Assembly (NCBI GenBank): GCA_010279815.1 | Contig: QEOQ01000122.1 | Location: 523,742-587,741 of the forward strand | From: Brachionus plicatilis | Lineage: Eukaryota > Rotifera > Eurotatoria > Ploima > Brachionidae | DNA length: 64,000 nt | Direction of reading: 5' to 3' | In this document: one piece after another, positions 1 to 11,147 of the stretch | Layout: every line of letters begins with the position of its first letter | Position numbering within the stretch: position 1 is the stretch's first letter | Made by a program: the position numbers and the translations under genes | The notes under the pieces: model-generated | Databases searched by the model: none | Told to the model about the DNA's origin: nothing | The model's input: the letters and a program-made list of their open reading frames with translations, nothing else

Positions 1-650
1 CTGTTTAACTGGAATGGCCCTTCAGATATTCAATAATTTCTCATGATATTGAAGAGCATCTATCAAAACGCTTTCCAGGTTAGAGGAAACATCTAAATCA
101 GGTCTTTTGAGAGCGTTCCAGAGCATAAAAATATTTATGGATCTGTTAATTTCCAAATCATGGAACGAGTTGGTCACAATCTTATATTTTGATTTTTTTA
201 AAGCTATTTCAACTTATAAATAAAATTACTCAAAATAAAGTTATTCAGAAGAGTTATTTTAATTCACATGTATATTATTTAACTTATTCAAAAGTAGACT
301 CTTTAAAATTGAATTTGAAAATATTTGATCTAAAAAATTTTAAAAGAACCTTTTGAATTAGTACAAAATGTCGCAAAGCAATACTCCAAGACTAAATTTT
401 CCGAAATATTTTTTTAAAAATCTTACTGAAATTTTAGTAAATTTTCGTACTATAGATCGTAAGAATATATAGAAAAGAAAATATTTAAACAAAAAATAAA
501 TAATTTCTAAAATTAATTCTTTGTAACTTTTTCAAAAATTTAAAATTCCGGAAGATGATGACTTTTTCTCTTTAAACTATCTTTTTAAACGATCTTTTAG
601 TAATTATACAGCGGTTTAGCTTATGCATGCATTGAGAAATCAATAAAATT
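1..650. repeat. Dispersed direct repeat, copy A (cut by window edge)
   Basis: This segment recurs almost base for base at 16900-17548 in the same orientation, with only an A deletion and a few substitutions. The first ~200 bases read on the minus strand give a short open stretch ending in a stop, so it may be the 3' end of an unrecognised element. The left end is outside the window. Confidence 0.85.
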
Positions 651-652
651 TC

Positions 653-1436
653 AAAATAATTAATTATTTTCTTAAATTTTATATTTATTCGTCAAAAACA
701 TTCAAGCGATTCAATTCAATTTTTCTCAATTTATTTTGGGGAATATATCAATATGTCTTGTTTTTTTTTTGATGGTTTAAAATCTTTAGCATCATTTTCT
801 GTTTATTCAGAGTCATCACGATCTTGACACATTTGCGGCGATGGATATCTATTGAAAAGACTGATTAACTCTTCATTTATTCCAATTAAAATTAATAATT
901 TATTAAAATTTACAATATTATTTAGAGTATTTATTTACAATATTTATAATAAAATATAATTTTTTTTAATATTTATATTTATAATAGAATATGGTTTAAT
1001 TTTTTGTATATTACAAAAAATTAACTGCCCTAACAAAAAAGCATATTTTATGAACGGAAAATGATAAAAATATGACCTTAGGATCATAAGAGAGCTAAAA
1101 ATGTTAAGAATATGACTATTTTGTTTGTTTTTTCAAAAGAAAATTTTAAGGCCTGGGACACTGAGCTCAAAGAATAGCAGGTACGTTTTTGGCCCGAGAA
1201 AAGTCCAAGTATACACAAGTCGATACCAATACCAAAAAAAATCAACTAGAAGAGTTAGTTAACAAGTGTGTAAAATTTGAGCCTTCTCCGATTATCCTTT
1301 TATATTTTTTTTTAACTTAGAAATTTGTCCAAAACATTATGACTCACCCGTTAATATAAAAAATAATTAAAAAGAAAAAAAAGATAAAAAATTTATTAAT
1401 TAATTATTGATCAAATTTCATTTTTCAAATTTAATG
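653..1436. other. AT-rich spacer, no gene seen
   Basis: Very AT-rich DNA with homopolymer runs. I see no coding exon, RNA gene or clear repeat boundary in it. Confidence 0.5.
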
Positions 1437-1776
1437 AGAACATTTTTACATACATAATTAAATTTTATCGCAGAATTTTACATTTTTATAAAATATAAAG
1501 CTTTATTTTTAAATTTTTGATAAAGAATTGTGATCGAAATTTAATTGTGCATTTAAAATGCTTTGATCAAATTTGAAAAATGAAATTTAATCAAAAATTT
1601 TACTTATGAACAAAAAAATTAATCAAAAATTTCAACTTTTTTTCTTTTTTGAATTAACAAATTTAACTTTAAAAATTAAATCAGTAACTAAATTTGATCG
1701 TTGTAAACCAAATTTAATTTTTTAAACATTTCACAAAATTATTCGGTAAGAAGTATTTTGAAATTATATCGAACTA
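1437..1776. repeat. Direct repeat flanking LINE, left copy
   Basis: About 310 bases here are repeated at 3811-4117 in the same orientation. This copy has about 27 extra bases near 1600-1627. The two copies bracket the minus-strand LINE at 1777-3806 exactly, so they look like a very long target-site duplication, or a pre-existing repeat into which the LINE was inserted. Confidence 0.8.
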
Positions 1777-3806
1777 TGAATATGAATATGAAGGAGAGAC
1801 TACAATCTGATATTAGAATCAGATGAAGAAGAATAACCAATGGGTTATTCGACTATAGTAGTATCATTAGCCGCCAATTGCTGGGATCTGAATTTGTCAA
1901 ACTTGTCTTTGAATGCATTTGTTGATTTTGCAGAAACTACAGTGTCCGGTAGCTCGTTCCATAACGAAGCTACTCTGTTCGTGAAGAAGTTTTCTCTAGG
2001 TTTTGACAAGCAAAGTTGCTTCCTGAGTCTTGGTTTTTTACGTAGATTCATTGATGAGTGATTGATTTTAGGAGTTTGGCTTGAATCTGCGAAGGCATGC
2101 AGGTGAACACTGCTCTGTTTACTGACAATTTTGAATAGTTGGATTGCATCACCTCTTTTCCTTCTACTTTCAAGCGTAGGGATACCAATTTTTGCTAATC
2201 TTGAGAAATAATTGAGATTTCTGAGACCAGGCACTAGTTTGGTAGCTCTACGTTGGACCTTTTCAAGCCTTTTAATGTCTTTCTTTTGCAAAGGATTCCA
2301 GGCTGCTGTACAGTTTTCAAGATGTGGTCTTACAAACGCAGTGAAGAGTCTTCTAAAGTTGTCCGTTGTCCAAAATTTAAAGGCATTTTTGAGTTGAGCA
2401 AGGACTCCATTAGCCATCTGGATTGCCTTTTCTATCTGCTCAGTCCATTTAAGCTTATTATTTATCATGATACCTAAATCTCTTTCCAAAGACGTCTGTT
2501 CTAATACATGACTGTGTGAAGCATCTTTTTTCATGGTGAAAGGTATTTGAAGGGTGCCTTTTGATCCAAATCGCATAATTTTACATTTCTTTTGGTTAAA
2601 CTTCATATGCCAAGTGTCAGCCCAGTTAACTATATTGTCAATATCTTCTTGAGCAAGTTTCAGGTCAAGCGAATTACGTATTGTGGAGATAAGTTTACTG
2701 TCGTCAGCAAAAAGTTTACATGTATTTCGTACTGATTCAGGCATGTCATTTATAAAAATGATAAATAGCAACGGTCCAAGGACCGATCCTTGAGGCACAC
2801 CACTAAGGACCTTTAGCCATTTTGAGCTAGATTTACCAACAGTTACTCTTTGCGTTCTATTTGTTAGAAAATCTTTGAGCCAATTAAGAATTTTACCTGA
2901 AAAGCCATAGCATTCAAGTTTGGTCAGCAGTAAGTCGTGTACCACACTGTCGAAAGCCTTGGCAAAGTCAAGGAACACAAATAATGCTTGAAAACCTCGG
3001 TTTAGGGCTTCAGTGATCAAGTCTAGACTTTCCAAAAGATTGGTGGTGCATGACTTACCAAAGACAAAGCCATGTTGCTCATTTGTGAGCAGTTTATTTG
3101 CTTCCAAGTGAGCCATCATTTCATTGCGGATTAGCTTCTCCATGATTTTGCCTATTATAGAGGTTAGGGAAATAGGACGGTAGTTGCTGGGATCACTTTT
3201 CACGCCTTTCTTGAATATTGGCGTCACGTTGGCTTTCTTCCATATGGCTGGGACAACACCTTCATCGAAAGATTTAATGAAAAGAAATGACAGGACTGGG
3301 CCCAGGGGAACACTGCATTCTTTTAAGACTTTAGGATGAACCAGATCGGATCCGATTGATTTATGAGTATCCAGTTCAGAGAGTAATTTGCCTATTGTGT
3401 GACAGCTGAAAACATCATATGGGTTCATGTCAAAAATAATTTGTGTTCTTGATGATAGTTGTGGTTGTTTACTTACAGTTACAGTGTTGAAAGAGTTGTA
3501 GAAGGCTTCGTTAAGACAGTTTGCAATATCTTCTTCATTAATCAGCTGTTTTCCTTTCCGGTCCACAAGATATCTAATCTTGTCCTTGCATTTCTTTTGG
3601 TCATTAATATACGAGTATAGAAGCTTTGGGTTGGATTTACATTGTCTTACGATTTTCTTTTCATAACTTAACACTGTCTCTGCTACTAATTTTTTAACTT
3701 CATAGCATTTTTTTTTGTAGGCGGATCTCAGAATAATAGCTGCACTCTTAGACGCCGCCCTAAGTTTGGAAAAAAGCTTAAATTTTTCCTTTGTTATCTT
3801 GTTATC
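1777..3806 (-). mobile_element. 5'-truncated non-LTR retrotransposon (LINE)
   Basis: The element consists of a reverse-transcriptase ORF plus a short tail. The sequence just inside the left direct repeat is a short tandem of a TTCATA-type unit on the minus strand, as expected for a LINE 3' tail. The 5' end is cut inside the ORF at about 3806, directly against the second copy of the flanking repeat. Confidence 0.8.
1845..3806 (-). CDS. LINE reverse transcriptase ORF (5'-truncated)
   Basis: This is the pol ORF of a CR1/Jockey-like non-LTR retrotransposon, which would copy its RNA onto nicked chromosomal DNA. It is open from the truncated 5' end (about 3806) to the stop at 1845, about 650 codons with no internal stop. 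The part from about 3674 downward is the conserved core. Visible RT blocks in order are NYRPISLTS, QHGF, FLDFAKAFDSV, GVPQGSVLGPLLFIIFIND and the catalytic FADDSK. The C-terminal LEKVQRRATK and WNELPD motifs are typical of this superfamily. The upstream endonuclease domain is missing because of 5' truncation, so the copy cannot move by itself. The intact frame suggests a fairly recent insertion. Confidence 0.88.
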   Translation of the reverse strand, partial: DNKITKEKFKLFSKLRAASKSAAIILRSAYKKKCYEVKKLVAETVLSYEKKIVRQCKSNPKLLYSYINDQKKCKDKIRYLVDRKGKQLINEEDIANCLNEAFYNSFNTVTVSKQPQLSSRTQIIFDMNPYDVFSCHTIGKLLSELDTHKSIGSDLVHPKVLKECSVPLGPVLSFLFIKSFDEGVVPAIWKKANVTPIFKKGVKSDPSNYRPISLTSIIGKIMEKLIRNEMMAHLEANKLLTNEQHGFVFGKSCTTNLLESLDLITEALNRGFQALFVFLDFAKAFDSVVHDLLLTKLECYGFSGKILNWLKDFLTNRTQRVTVGKSSSKWLKVLSGVPQGSVLGPLLFIIFINDMPESVRNTCKLFADDSKLISTIRNSLDLKLAQEDIDNIVNWADTWHMKFNQKKCKIMRFGSKGTLQIPFTMKKDASHSHVLEQTSLERDLGIMINNKLKWTEQIEKAIQMANGVLAQLKNAFKFWTTDNFRRLFTAFVRPHLENCTAAWNPLQKKDIKRLEKVQRRATKLVPGLRNLNYFSRLAKIGIPTLESRRKRGDAIQLFKIVSKQSSVHLHAFADSSQTPKINHSSMNLRKKPRLRKQLCLSKPRENFFTNRVASLWNELPDTVVSAKSTNAFKDKFDKFRSQQLAANDTTIVE

Positions 3807-3810
3807 TTAT

Positions 3811-4117
3811 CAACATTTTTACATACATAATTAAATTTTATCGCAGAATTTTACATTTTTATAAAATATAAAGCTTTATTTTTAAATTTTTGATAAAGAA
3901 TTGTGATCGAAATTTAATTGTGCATTTAAAATGCTTTGATCAAATTTGAAAAATGAAATTTAATCAAAAATTTCAACTTTTTTTCTTTTTTGAATTAACA
4001 AATTTAACTTTAAAAATTAAATCAGTAACTAAATTTGATCGTTGTAAACCAAATTTAATTTTTTAAACATTTCACAAAATTATTCGGTAAGAAGTATTTT
4101 GAAATTATATCGAACTA
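3811..4117. repeat. Direct repeat flanking LINE, right copy
   Basis: Second copy of the repeat at 1437-1776. It begins immediately beyond the 5' truncation point of the LINE and ends with the same bases as the left copy. Confidence 0.8.
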
Positions 4118-4162
4118 GTTATTTATACTAAAATTAGCAAAAAAGTACCAAAACGATTCAGA

Positions 4163-4557
4163 TATACTGTTCACTTGTCAGACCGCACTTAGAATACGCG
4201 ATTAGCTCTTGGTGTCTTTATTTTGAAAAAGATGTGAATGCGCTGGAAAAAGTACAAAGAAGAGCGTCTAAATTTGTTCATGAACTGCGTCATTTAGACT
4301 ACTCAGAACGACTATCAAAGTTAAAATTAACCGACTTGAAAACAAGAAGAGTACGTGGCGATTTGATTCAAATGTTTAAGATAGTTAATGGTATAGAGAT
4401 TGTGAATTTTACCAACGGGATCAATTATAGTTTAAACACCAAGATGGATAATAGAAAATATGAGTTGAGAAGACACAGACTACTACTAATACTACTCCCA
4501 CTACTACTACTACTACTACTTCTACTACTACTACTACTACTACTAATTTTTGCATGA
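4163..4557 (+). pseudogene. LINE reverse transcriptase C-terminal fragment
   Basis: An open frame on the plus strand carries the LVRPHLEYA and LEKVQRRASK motifs found at the C-terminus of CR1/Jockey-type LINE ORFs. The polymerase core is absent. The frame runs into a CTA-type microsatellite at about 4481-4547, which probably is the element's tail, since the LINE remnant ending near 32040 has the same tail type. It is a dead 5'-truncated copy. Confidence 0.7.
4481..4547. repeat. (CTA)n microsatellite
   Basis: Imperfect trinucleotide CTA/TAC array at the 3' end of a LINE fragment. Confidence 0.9.
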
Positions 4558-4558
4558 A

Positions 4559-5545
4559 AATTCACAATGCTTCAATATTGAATTCTTTTGGGACAAAATT
4601 GAACAAAAAAATGCGTTTTATTAAAAAAATAATAAATATTTGAACTAGATATGATCTAAGTCAAGACTTAATAAATAAGTTATTTAGAATTAACATCAAA
4701 ATTTAAAGTAAAATTCAGCTAATTTTAAAATTATAAAATATTAAAAGCAAAATTGACTTTATGAGATTAATTACTTGATCCTTAGGAGAAGAAAATAAAA
4801 AATAATTTGAATAATTTTTTTCCTAAAATTAAAAGTTTTAAAATTTTTTTTTTAAGAAAAATAACAGGAAAAATAACAAAAGTTAAAAAATGGATTCATC
4901 TTTAATTTAAATTTTTTAAAATTGATCTTTAGTATTTTGATTAATATTACTATACTGGATTCAAATTTGAAGAAAAGGAGGTAAATTTTTAATTTAAAAA
5001 TTTATTACGAATTGAATATGGAATAGTGGATTAGCGCCTACGCTTTTATCGATTAAGATAGAAAATCGAAAAATTAATAAATCTTTAAGATTTATTCAGA
5101 AAATAAAAAATATGTGATGAATATAATCTAAAATTTACAGTAAAATATCAATTAATTTTTAAAAAAATTAATTTAAATTTTTTGAAATCGATATTGTTGC
5201 GTTATGAGGTATACCGAAACTTTAAAAAAACTATTTCAGGCAAAATTTAAATAAATTTCATTAAAAGGATATTTTTAGAAATATTTAATTGAATTTTTTT
5301 GTAATTCAAGATTTTATTTTATTAAAAAAAATTAGAAATTTAAAACTCAAATTTTACTAAACTATATCATAGGTTTAAAAAAATCAAGAAAACTTGTTTT
5401 TTTATTGAAAATTTTTTTTGTCATGTATAAAAAATTAGATCGACTTAGGGCTTTAAAAATATGTAATTTTTTCCTTAAAATAAGAATAAAAATCTTACAT
5501 TATTTTTAAACTATAAAATAAAAGATCAATATAAAATAAAAAAGT
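4559..5545. other. AT-rich spacer, no gene seen
   Basis: Long A and T runs, with no frame longer than chance and no recognisable element ends. Confidence 0.5.
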
Positions 5546-5548
5546 AGA

Positions 5549-5766
5549 AGATCTGACTCATAAAAATTGCACTGAATATGATTTAGCATTCAGTGTTATT
5601 TTGATTGAATGGTGCCTTGAGGGTAACAACAATGGACTAATCGACTATTATAAAATACTTTTTTTATTTAATAGAATACTGTATGTTGAATAATCTTGTT
5701 AATTTTTTTGTATATAATAAACTGAATTTTTTACTTAATTGTAAAATGGATATTTAATTTTCTATT
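5549..5766 (+). repeat. Interspersed repeat copy 1 (probable LINE 3' end)
   Basis: About 215 bases are repeated at 11148-11362 with high identity and the same orientation. The second copy continues into an AAAT tandem tail, so the unit is probably the 3' untranslated end of a plus-strand non-LTR element. Confidence 0.75.
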
Positions 5767-5767
5767 C

Positions 5768-6470
5768 ATATCGAGATTTTTGCATGTATTGTTCGCATTT
5801 TTGAATAAAATGAAAAATATTATGATTGGATCAATAGAAATCATTATTCTAACAATAATCTATATTGACCATTAGAAATGTAAGAATTAAAAAAAAAGTT
5901 AATTGACCCTAGCAACAAACCCAAAGCCAAGTGCCAATTTGAGTTGCCGACGATTCTATCCTTTGCTCGCCTAATTAATTGTCTAAAAATTTTAAGATTT
6001 TCCCTTTTGAAGTGTTCATTTTGAAAGACTCTAAATCGATTTTTTTAATCAATTTCAAGGTTAATCAACAGGCTAGTGCCCATGTCATAAAGACCGATTA
6101 ACACTCCATTTATTTTAATTAAAAAAAAAAAAGTTTTAAAAATTAAAAATATTAATTGTTTATATAATTATTTAAAAAAATAAAACATTGATATATTTAA
6201 ATTAAATTTTTTGAATTTTTTTACAAAATCTGAGAAAATTAGATTTATGTTATTAAAAATTGAATGCCAAAATGTTGTAAATTTCAACATAGATCTCTTG
6301 ATCACAAAGCAATTTATTAGTCGTGAATAGAAAAATCCAAAAGTTTTTTCACCATTTCCTGATTTAGATGTTGGTTCAATCAGATTCTCACTGTTCCTTA
6401 AATTATATTTTAAATTTCTTGAGTCATTTTTCTTTAAATTCTTCCTTAGATTTTCAGGAGAGTTATGAAA
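5768..6470. other. AT-rich spacer, no gene seen
   Basis: AT-rich DNA between the repeat copy and the LINE stop codon at 6471. Part of it presumably is the 3' untranslated region of the minus-strand LINE. Confidence 0.4.
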
Positions 6471-9229
6471 TTATAGTGTTTTATAAGCAAAAGATAACAT
6501 TCTATCTAGTATTCTATGTTGGAATGCATATATGCCATACTTTTCTAAGAAGTTATTAATATCGTTAAAGTTATTTGATTCAAATTTGAACTTAAACAAT
6601 TTAAATATTGTCAAATAATAACTTTTAGCCAATTTAATTATTGCCTCTTTTGAGAAATAGCACAAGAGAGTCGAGCAATAGTCAAAATAAGGTAATATAA
6701 ACGTCTTAAAAAACTGTATTTTTACAGATGTTGAAAGATAAAATAGTCTTTTAATGCTGAATAATTTTTTATTCACAACTAATGAGATACTACATGCAAA
6801 ATTAGAAAAATTAAGATTTTGATCAATTTTGTAACCTAAAAGAGTTATTTCTTCGACAACTTTTATTTCATTTCCACAAAGATTATTCATTTTGGGAATA
6901 ATAGTTTTTCTTTTTGAAAAGATCATACAATAGGTTTTTGACCAATTTATATCAACCTTATTAAAATAACACCAATCACTAAGATTGTGGATGGTACACG
7001 AAAAATTTTTTAAAACACTTTCTAAGTCCTTTTCAGAGTGACTAATCGTAGTGTCATCAGCAAACATTTTTATGTCAAATTTTCTTAAGAGATAAGGAAA
7101 ATCATTAATAAAAATCAGAAAAAGAAGAGGACCTAGAACTGAACCTTGTGGGACACCTAACTTTAGAGCTGTAGGTTTTGATCTTTCGTTACCAAGATGA
7201 ACTATTTGAGATCTATTGACAAAATAATTTGAAAGAAGACCTAAAGAATTATTGTCAAATCCATAGTGAAATAATTTTAAGAGAAGAAGATTTGGATCAA
7301 TCACGTCAAAAGCTTTTCTAAAGTCAATAAAAAGTGATAAGGTAGTAAGTTTCTTTTTTTTGGCTAGATTTAATTCACTTAGATATTCATGAAATGCAGT
7401 CTGACATGAATGCCCAGGTCTGAATCCATGCTGACCATTAAAAAATATATTATTAGATTCAAAATAGCTTGAAATTTGACGAGCCAGTAACTTTTCAAAC
7501 AATTTTGCAATTGGAGAAAGAACTGAAATAGCCCTATAATTGTTAATGTCTGATTTAATACCTTTGTTTTTAAACAAAGGATTAACAATGGCTAACTTCC
7601 AGTCATCAGGAATTGATTTTAATCGCAAGCATTCATTAAAAAGAAAAAGTAGTAAGGGAGCAAAAAGTTCTGGTAGACCTTTTAGTATCTTAGGATGAAT
7701 ACCAATATATCCAGGTGAGCTAGAAGCTGGTAATTCATTTAAAGCCTCTTTAATTTCATCAATAGAAAACTCATGAAATGAAAAACCAGGTGTTAGAAAA
7801 CAATTATTTAATTTTAACTCTTTAAAACCGTCAAAAATAAATTTAGCTGAGTCATGTTCACCGGACAAAGATGAAGACGCAATAGATGCAAAGCAGCTGT
7901 TAAACATCTCAACTTGATCAACGGGATTATTAGCCTTTATATCATCCCAAACTAGCTCTTCTGGAAAGCTGTCAAGATCAGCATCTCCTCTAGTTTTAAT
8001 GGATGACTTGTAAAAATTCCAGAATTTTTTGGAATTTTTGAAATCTTTTGAAGATTTAGACTCAAAATATGATTTCATTTTCTGACGGTTGAGTTTTTTG
8101 AAATCTCTTCTAGCCTCCCTGTAATCATTCAAATTAATAGAATCCTTATAATTCAAATAGTTATGATAGCAAAAATCCCTATAGTTTCTTAAGGTTCTTA
8201 TTTCAGAATCAAACCAAGGACATTTTTGGTCATTCCTATCTTTTATTTTTTTTAATGGACAGCATTTATCAATGGACAGTAAAATATTATCTTTAATAAA
8301 ATTCCATTTATCTTCAATTCCTGAAAGTTTATCAATAAAGGTAGAATCAATTTTACTTAAAAATTGTCCAACTTTACTAATACTATTATCAGAAATCAAT
8401 CGAAAATATTTTAAGCTAATTTTTTTCAAAGATTTTGATACAGAAAAAGAGCCTAAAAGAAATTTGTGATCACTGAAAGGACATCCTGCTATGCAAGAAA
8501 TAGAATCAAAATTATCCTGATGTATTATATGATCTATATGACTTAACTTAACATTTATATTTTTAGAATTGTAATTAATACCAATTCTTGTTGGTTGATT
8601 GGTTATTGTTTTTAGAGAGAAGTTTTTTAGAAATTCTCTAAACCTAATATCACCATTTAAATGATCCATATTTAGGTCACCAACAAGGACAAGCCTTTTA
8701 TTGGTATCATTTGTTAGAATGAACTGCTCTAAGAAATTAATAAAAAGTAAATTATCAGTAGATGGAGGTTTATAGCTAAAAAGAAAATTAATGATTTCAT
8801 TATTGCATTGTAATTCCATTGAAATAGCTTCAAATTGATCAAAAAAATTACAATTTAGAATTTTTAAATTTTTCTTAACCAAAACAAGTAAACCACCACC
8901 ATCTCTATTTCTATCTTTACGCTTTAATAAATAACTGGAACTATAAAAAAAAGAGAAAGGAATAGTATTATCTAATTTTGTTTCATTTAAGGAAATAACA
9001 TCAAAGATGTTTAGTGAAACAATTTCTAACACCTCATCCTTTTTGAGAAATAGTAAATTTACATTCGAATGTAATATATTTAAATTATTATTAAAGGTTG
9101 AGCAGAAATCTTTTAATTCATCCAAATAATTTGGAAAAGAAGGGATATGGAATTTATTTGAGAAGAAGTCTTCACTAAAATTAAATACTTGCGGCAAAAG
9201 ATCATCTGTAGTTAAAGATTTTTTTTTTT
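6471..9229 (-). CDS. LINE ORF2: APE endonuclease plus reverse transcriptase
   Basis: An uninterrupted minus-strand frame of more than 900 codons runs into the assembly gap. The N-terminal third has apurinic endonuclease-type motifs (SLNETKLD, RNRDGGGLLVLVK, VLVGDLNMD, SHIDHI, PFSDHKFLLGSF), which nick target DNA. Reverse transcriptase follows, with NNYRAISVLSP, GQHGFRPGHSCQ, FIDFRKAFDVID, GVPQGSVLGPLLFLIFIND and catalytic FADD. The C-terminal region is shorter than in the LINE at 1845. Domain order fits the CR1/Jockey superfamily. There is no ATG near the start: the frame is open upstream to 9229, so the true N-terminus and any ORF1 lie in or beyond the gap. The lack of stops or frameshifts over 2.7 kb in such AT-rich DNA means this copy is young and perhaps still competent. 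Confidence 0.9.
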
Positions 9230-9393
9230 NNNNNNNNNNNNNNNNNNNNNNNNNNNNNNNNNNNNNNNNNNNNNNNNNNNNNNNNNNNNNNNNNNNNNNN
9301 NNNNNNNNNNNNNNNNNNNNNNNNNNNNNNNNNNNNNNNNNNNNNNNNNNNNNNNNNNNNNNNNNNNNNNNNNNNNNNNNNNNNNNNNNNNNN
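9230..9393. other. Assembly gap (164 N)
   Basis: Run of N directly upstream of the LINE ORF. The 5' part of that element is missing here. Confidence 1.
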
Positions 9394-9454
9394 GCAGCCT
9401 GTTTATTTTAGAAAAAAAAAAAGTCCTTAGTGGGACTTTTTTTTGATAAAATAA

Positions 9455-9515
9455 AAAAAAATTTTAAGTCATTGGCTTGACTTGACTTAAGACTTGTGAC
9501 TTAAAAACAACTCTG
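9455..9515. repeat. AAGTC-rich interspersed motif
   Basis: A clustered CTTGACTT/AAGTC motif ends in AACTCTGG. Similar clusters occur near 17560, 17840-17905, 18085-18118, 20325-20430, 24590-24660, 53910-54050 and 63580-63635, often with AACTCTG or its complement at one edge, so this is a dispersed repeat family. Confidence 0.5.
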
Positions 9516-9740
9516 GTATCTTTATTTGATTGACTTCAGGAAAGCCTTTGAAAACATACATAGAGAAACCTTGTGAGCCACAAGAGAAACCTTGTTAAGA
9601 TCTTATGGCCTGCTATATAGAAAATATAGAAGATGAATAACTTGATAAAACTTTTCCACGAAAAATTCGAGGAAAGAATGATGGTGGAAAAAAGACGATC
9701 TGAGAGCTTCAAAGTGTGTACAGGAGTCAGATTAGGGTGG
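9511..9740 (+). pseudogene. Degenerate LINE reverse transcriptase fragment
   Basis: Translated in shifting frames this stretch shows a broken RT block order: IDFRKAFENIHRE, then LLRSYGL, then ESFKVCTGVR. That spacing is seen in LINEs whose conserved block is GVRQGCVLSP, a different group from the two large LINEs nearby. There are several stops and frameshifts, so it is an old fragment. Confidence 0.65.
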
Positions 9741-9855
9741 GTTAAGCAGCAAAGCTTGAAGACTATGACTTAAAAAGAAACAAATGAGCATATGTAAGAT
9801 TACAAGATATTTGATAGAGAGAATACTTCTTTTATTAAAAAGTTATCAAAAGTAG

Positions 9856-10893
9856 AATTTTTTTGTAAATTATGAAGAAAACATATTACTTGAACCTACA
9901 GAAAGGACAAATCAATGCAACATGTCACTTTTTAAAACAAACCAAGGATTATACATCGCCAACTCAAAGAAATTGAACAAGATCGTTCAAAAAGGGAAAA
10001 TCAATTCGGAAATTATTAGAGATCTAATGATTTCGAATATCGACTTAAATCAAAAAGAAGATTTAAAATGGATAAATTTATTGAAAGATCAAGCATGTTT
10101 TAATTTCAAATTAAGTTTAAAACTTTTCTCGATGTTTGATAAGCAATTTTTAAGACTTAACAAAAATTGGCTTAAAATATTATATGTAGAAGACGGAATT
10201 ATATATATTCCTGAATGTTACAATGCCAGCAACATAAAAATAAAACGATCAAATATAAAGCATTGCTATAAAGAAATCGAAGTCAGTTTTAAATTGAGAG
10301 AAAATAAAATTAATGGTTTCCTACATAATAACGGTATTATTAGTTTGCATGGTACTGAGATTACGTGTGAGAGGGATTCTGTTTATATCAAAATAGATGA
10401 TCCTTTTAAAGGTGAGATAATAAAAAGGCAAAATATGGAAATATTATCTTACAAACATGGATATTTTAAACAGCACAAAATAAACATTTTTAACTCGAAA
10501 GTCAAACTAATTAATACTCACCATTCAAAAATATTGATGTCTAATTTAGACGAAATAAACGTCTTCAGCGAAATAATCAGTTACAATGTTGACGATAAAC
10601 ATTTAAGACCATTAGAAGATAAATATTCAAAAGGAATTTATGGAAAATATTTTAATGAATTAAAGACAAAAGTGACCAGTATTTTGGAATATTTTTCTAG
10701 TTATTTTAAATATATTATTTACTCATTATTATGTATTATTGTAGTGAGCTTTTGTCTATTCACTCTGATTAAATGTTTTCTACTAAATAGCAACAAAAGA
10801 AGAAGTAATTTAATACAAGCAAGACCTGAAAACAATGGAGAAGAATTAAATTCAATAGATTCAATTGATATTCGATTGAGAGAAATAATGTGA
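9856..10893 (+). CDS. Env-like glycoprotein ORF of an LTR retroelement (partial)
   Basis: A plus-strand frame with an ATG at 9922 gives 323 residues, and the same frame is open back to 9856. It has several scattered Cys residues, few potential glycosylation sites, one strong hydrophobic segment at about residues 263-287 and a short basic cytoplasmic tail. That layout fits the membrane-anchored part of a retroelement envelope protein. It stops 33 bases before a polypurine tract and LTR, the position env occupies in envelope-carrying LTR elements. No gag, pol or 5' LTR is visible, and the N-terminal part of the protein seems to be missing, so this is a truncated copy. I recognise no particular env family from sequence alone. 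Confidence 0.6.
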   Translation, partial: NFFVNYEENILLEPTERTNQCNMSLFKTNQGLYIANSKKLNKIVQKGKINSEIIRDLMISNIDLNQKEDLKWINLLKDQACFNFKLSLKLFSMFDKQFLRLNKNWLKILYVEDGIIYIPECYNASNIKIKRSNIKHCYKEIEVSFKLRENKINGFLHNNGIISLHGTEITCERDSVYIKIDDPFKGEIIKRQNMEILSYKHGYFKQHKINIFNSKVKLINTHHSKILMSNLDEINVFSEIISYNVDDKHLRPLEDKYSKGIYGKYFNELKTKVTSILEYFSSYFKYIIYSLLCIIVVSFCLFTLIKCFLLNSNKRRSNLIQARPENNGEELNSIDSIDIRLREIM

Positions 10894-10914
10894 TTATCGA
10901 GACGAAAACATTTT

Positions 10915-10926
10915 AAAGAAGGGGGA
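10915..10926 (+). other. Polypurine tract of LTR element
   Basis: AAAGAAGGGGGA lies immediately before the LTR start, the expected primer site for plus-strand synthesis. Confidence 0.75.
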
Positions 10927-11147
10927 TGTCATATTATAAGTTGATGACTTGAATATTTTATCAACTAGAACTTATTAAAATTCATTTTACCTTATTTGGA
11001 AATTTGCAATAGCATCTTTATTCTTTTTAAGAATCTTGTCACGTACATAATTCAATATATAAGCAACTCTTTTTATTATTATAGCCATCTTATCTTTAAT
11101 AAAGAATTAGTTATAACAATCTTTTTATTGTCCCATATTACATTACA
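10927..11147 (+). mobile_element. 3' LTR of env-bearing retroelement
   Basis: About 221 bases begin TGTCATAT and end ATTACA, that is, canonical TG...CA ends directly after a polypurine tract. A TATATAAG box sits at 11056-11063 and an AATAAA signal at 11098-11103, in the right order for U3-R-U5. No matching 5' LTR is present, so the end base is inferred. Confidence 0.72.

Noticed and set aside
4481..4547. CRISPR or protein-coding Leu repeat
   Set aside because: It is a plain trinucleotide microsatellite at a LINE tail in a eukaryotic genome.
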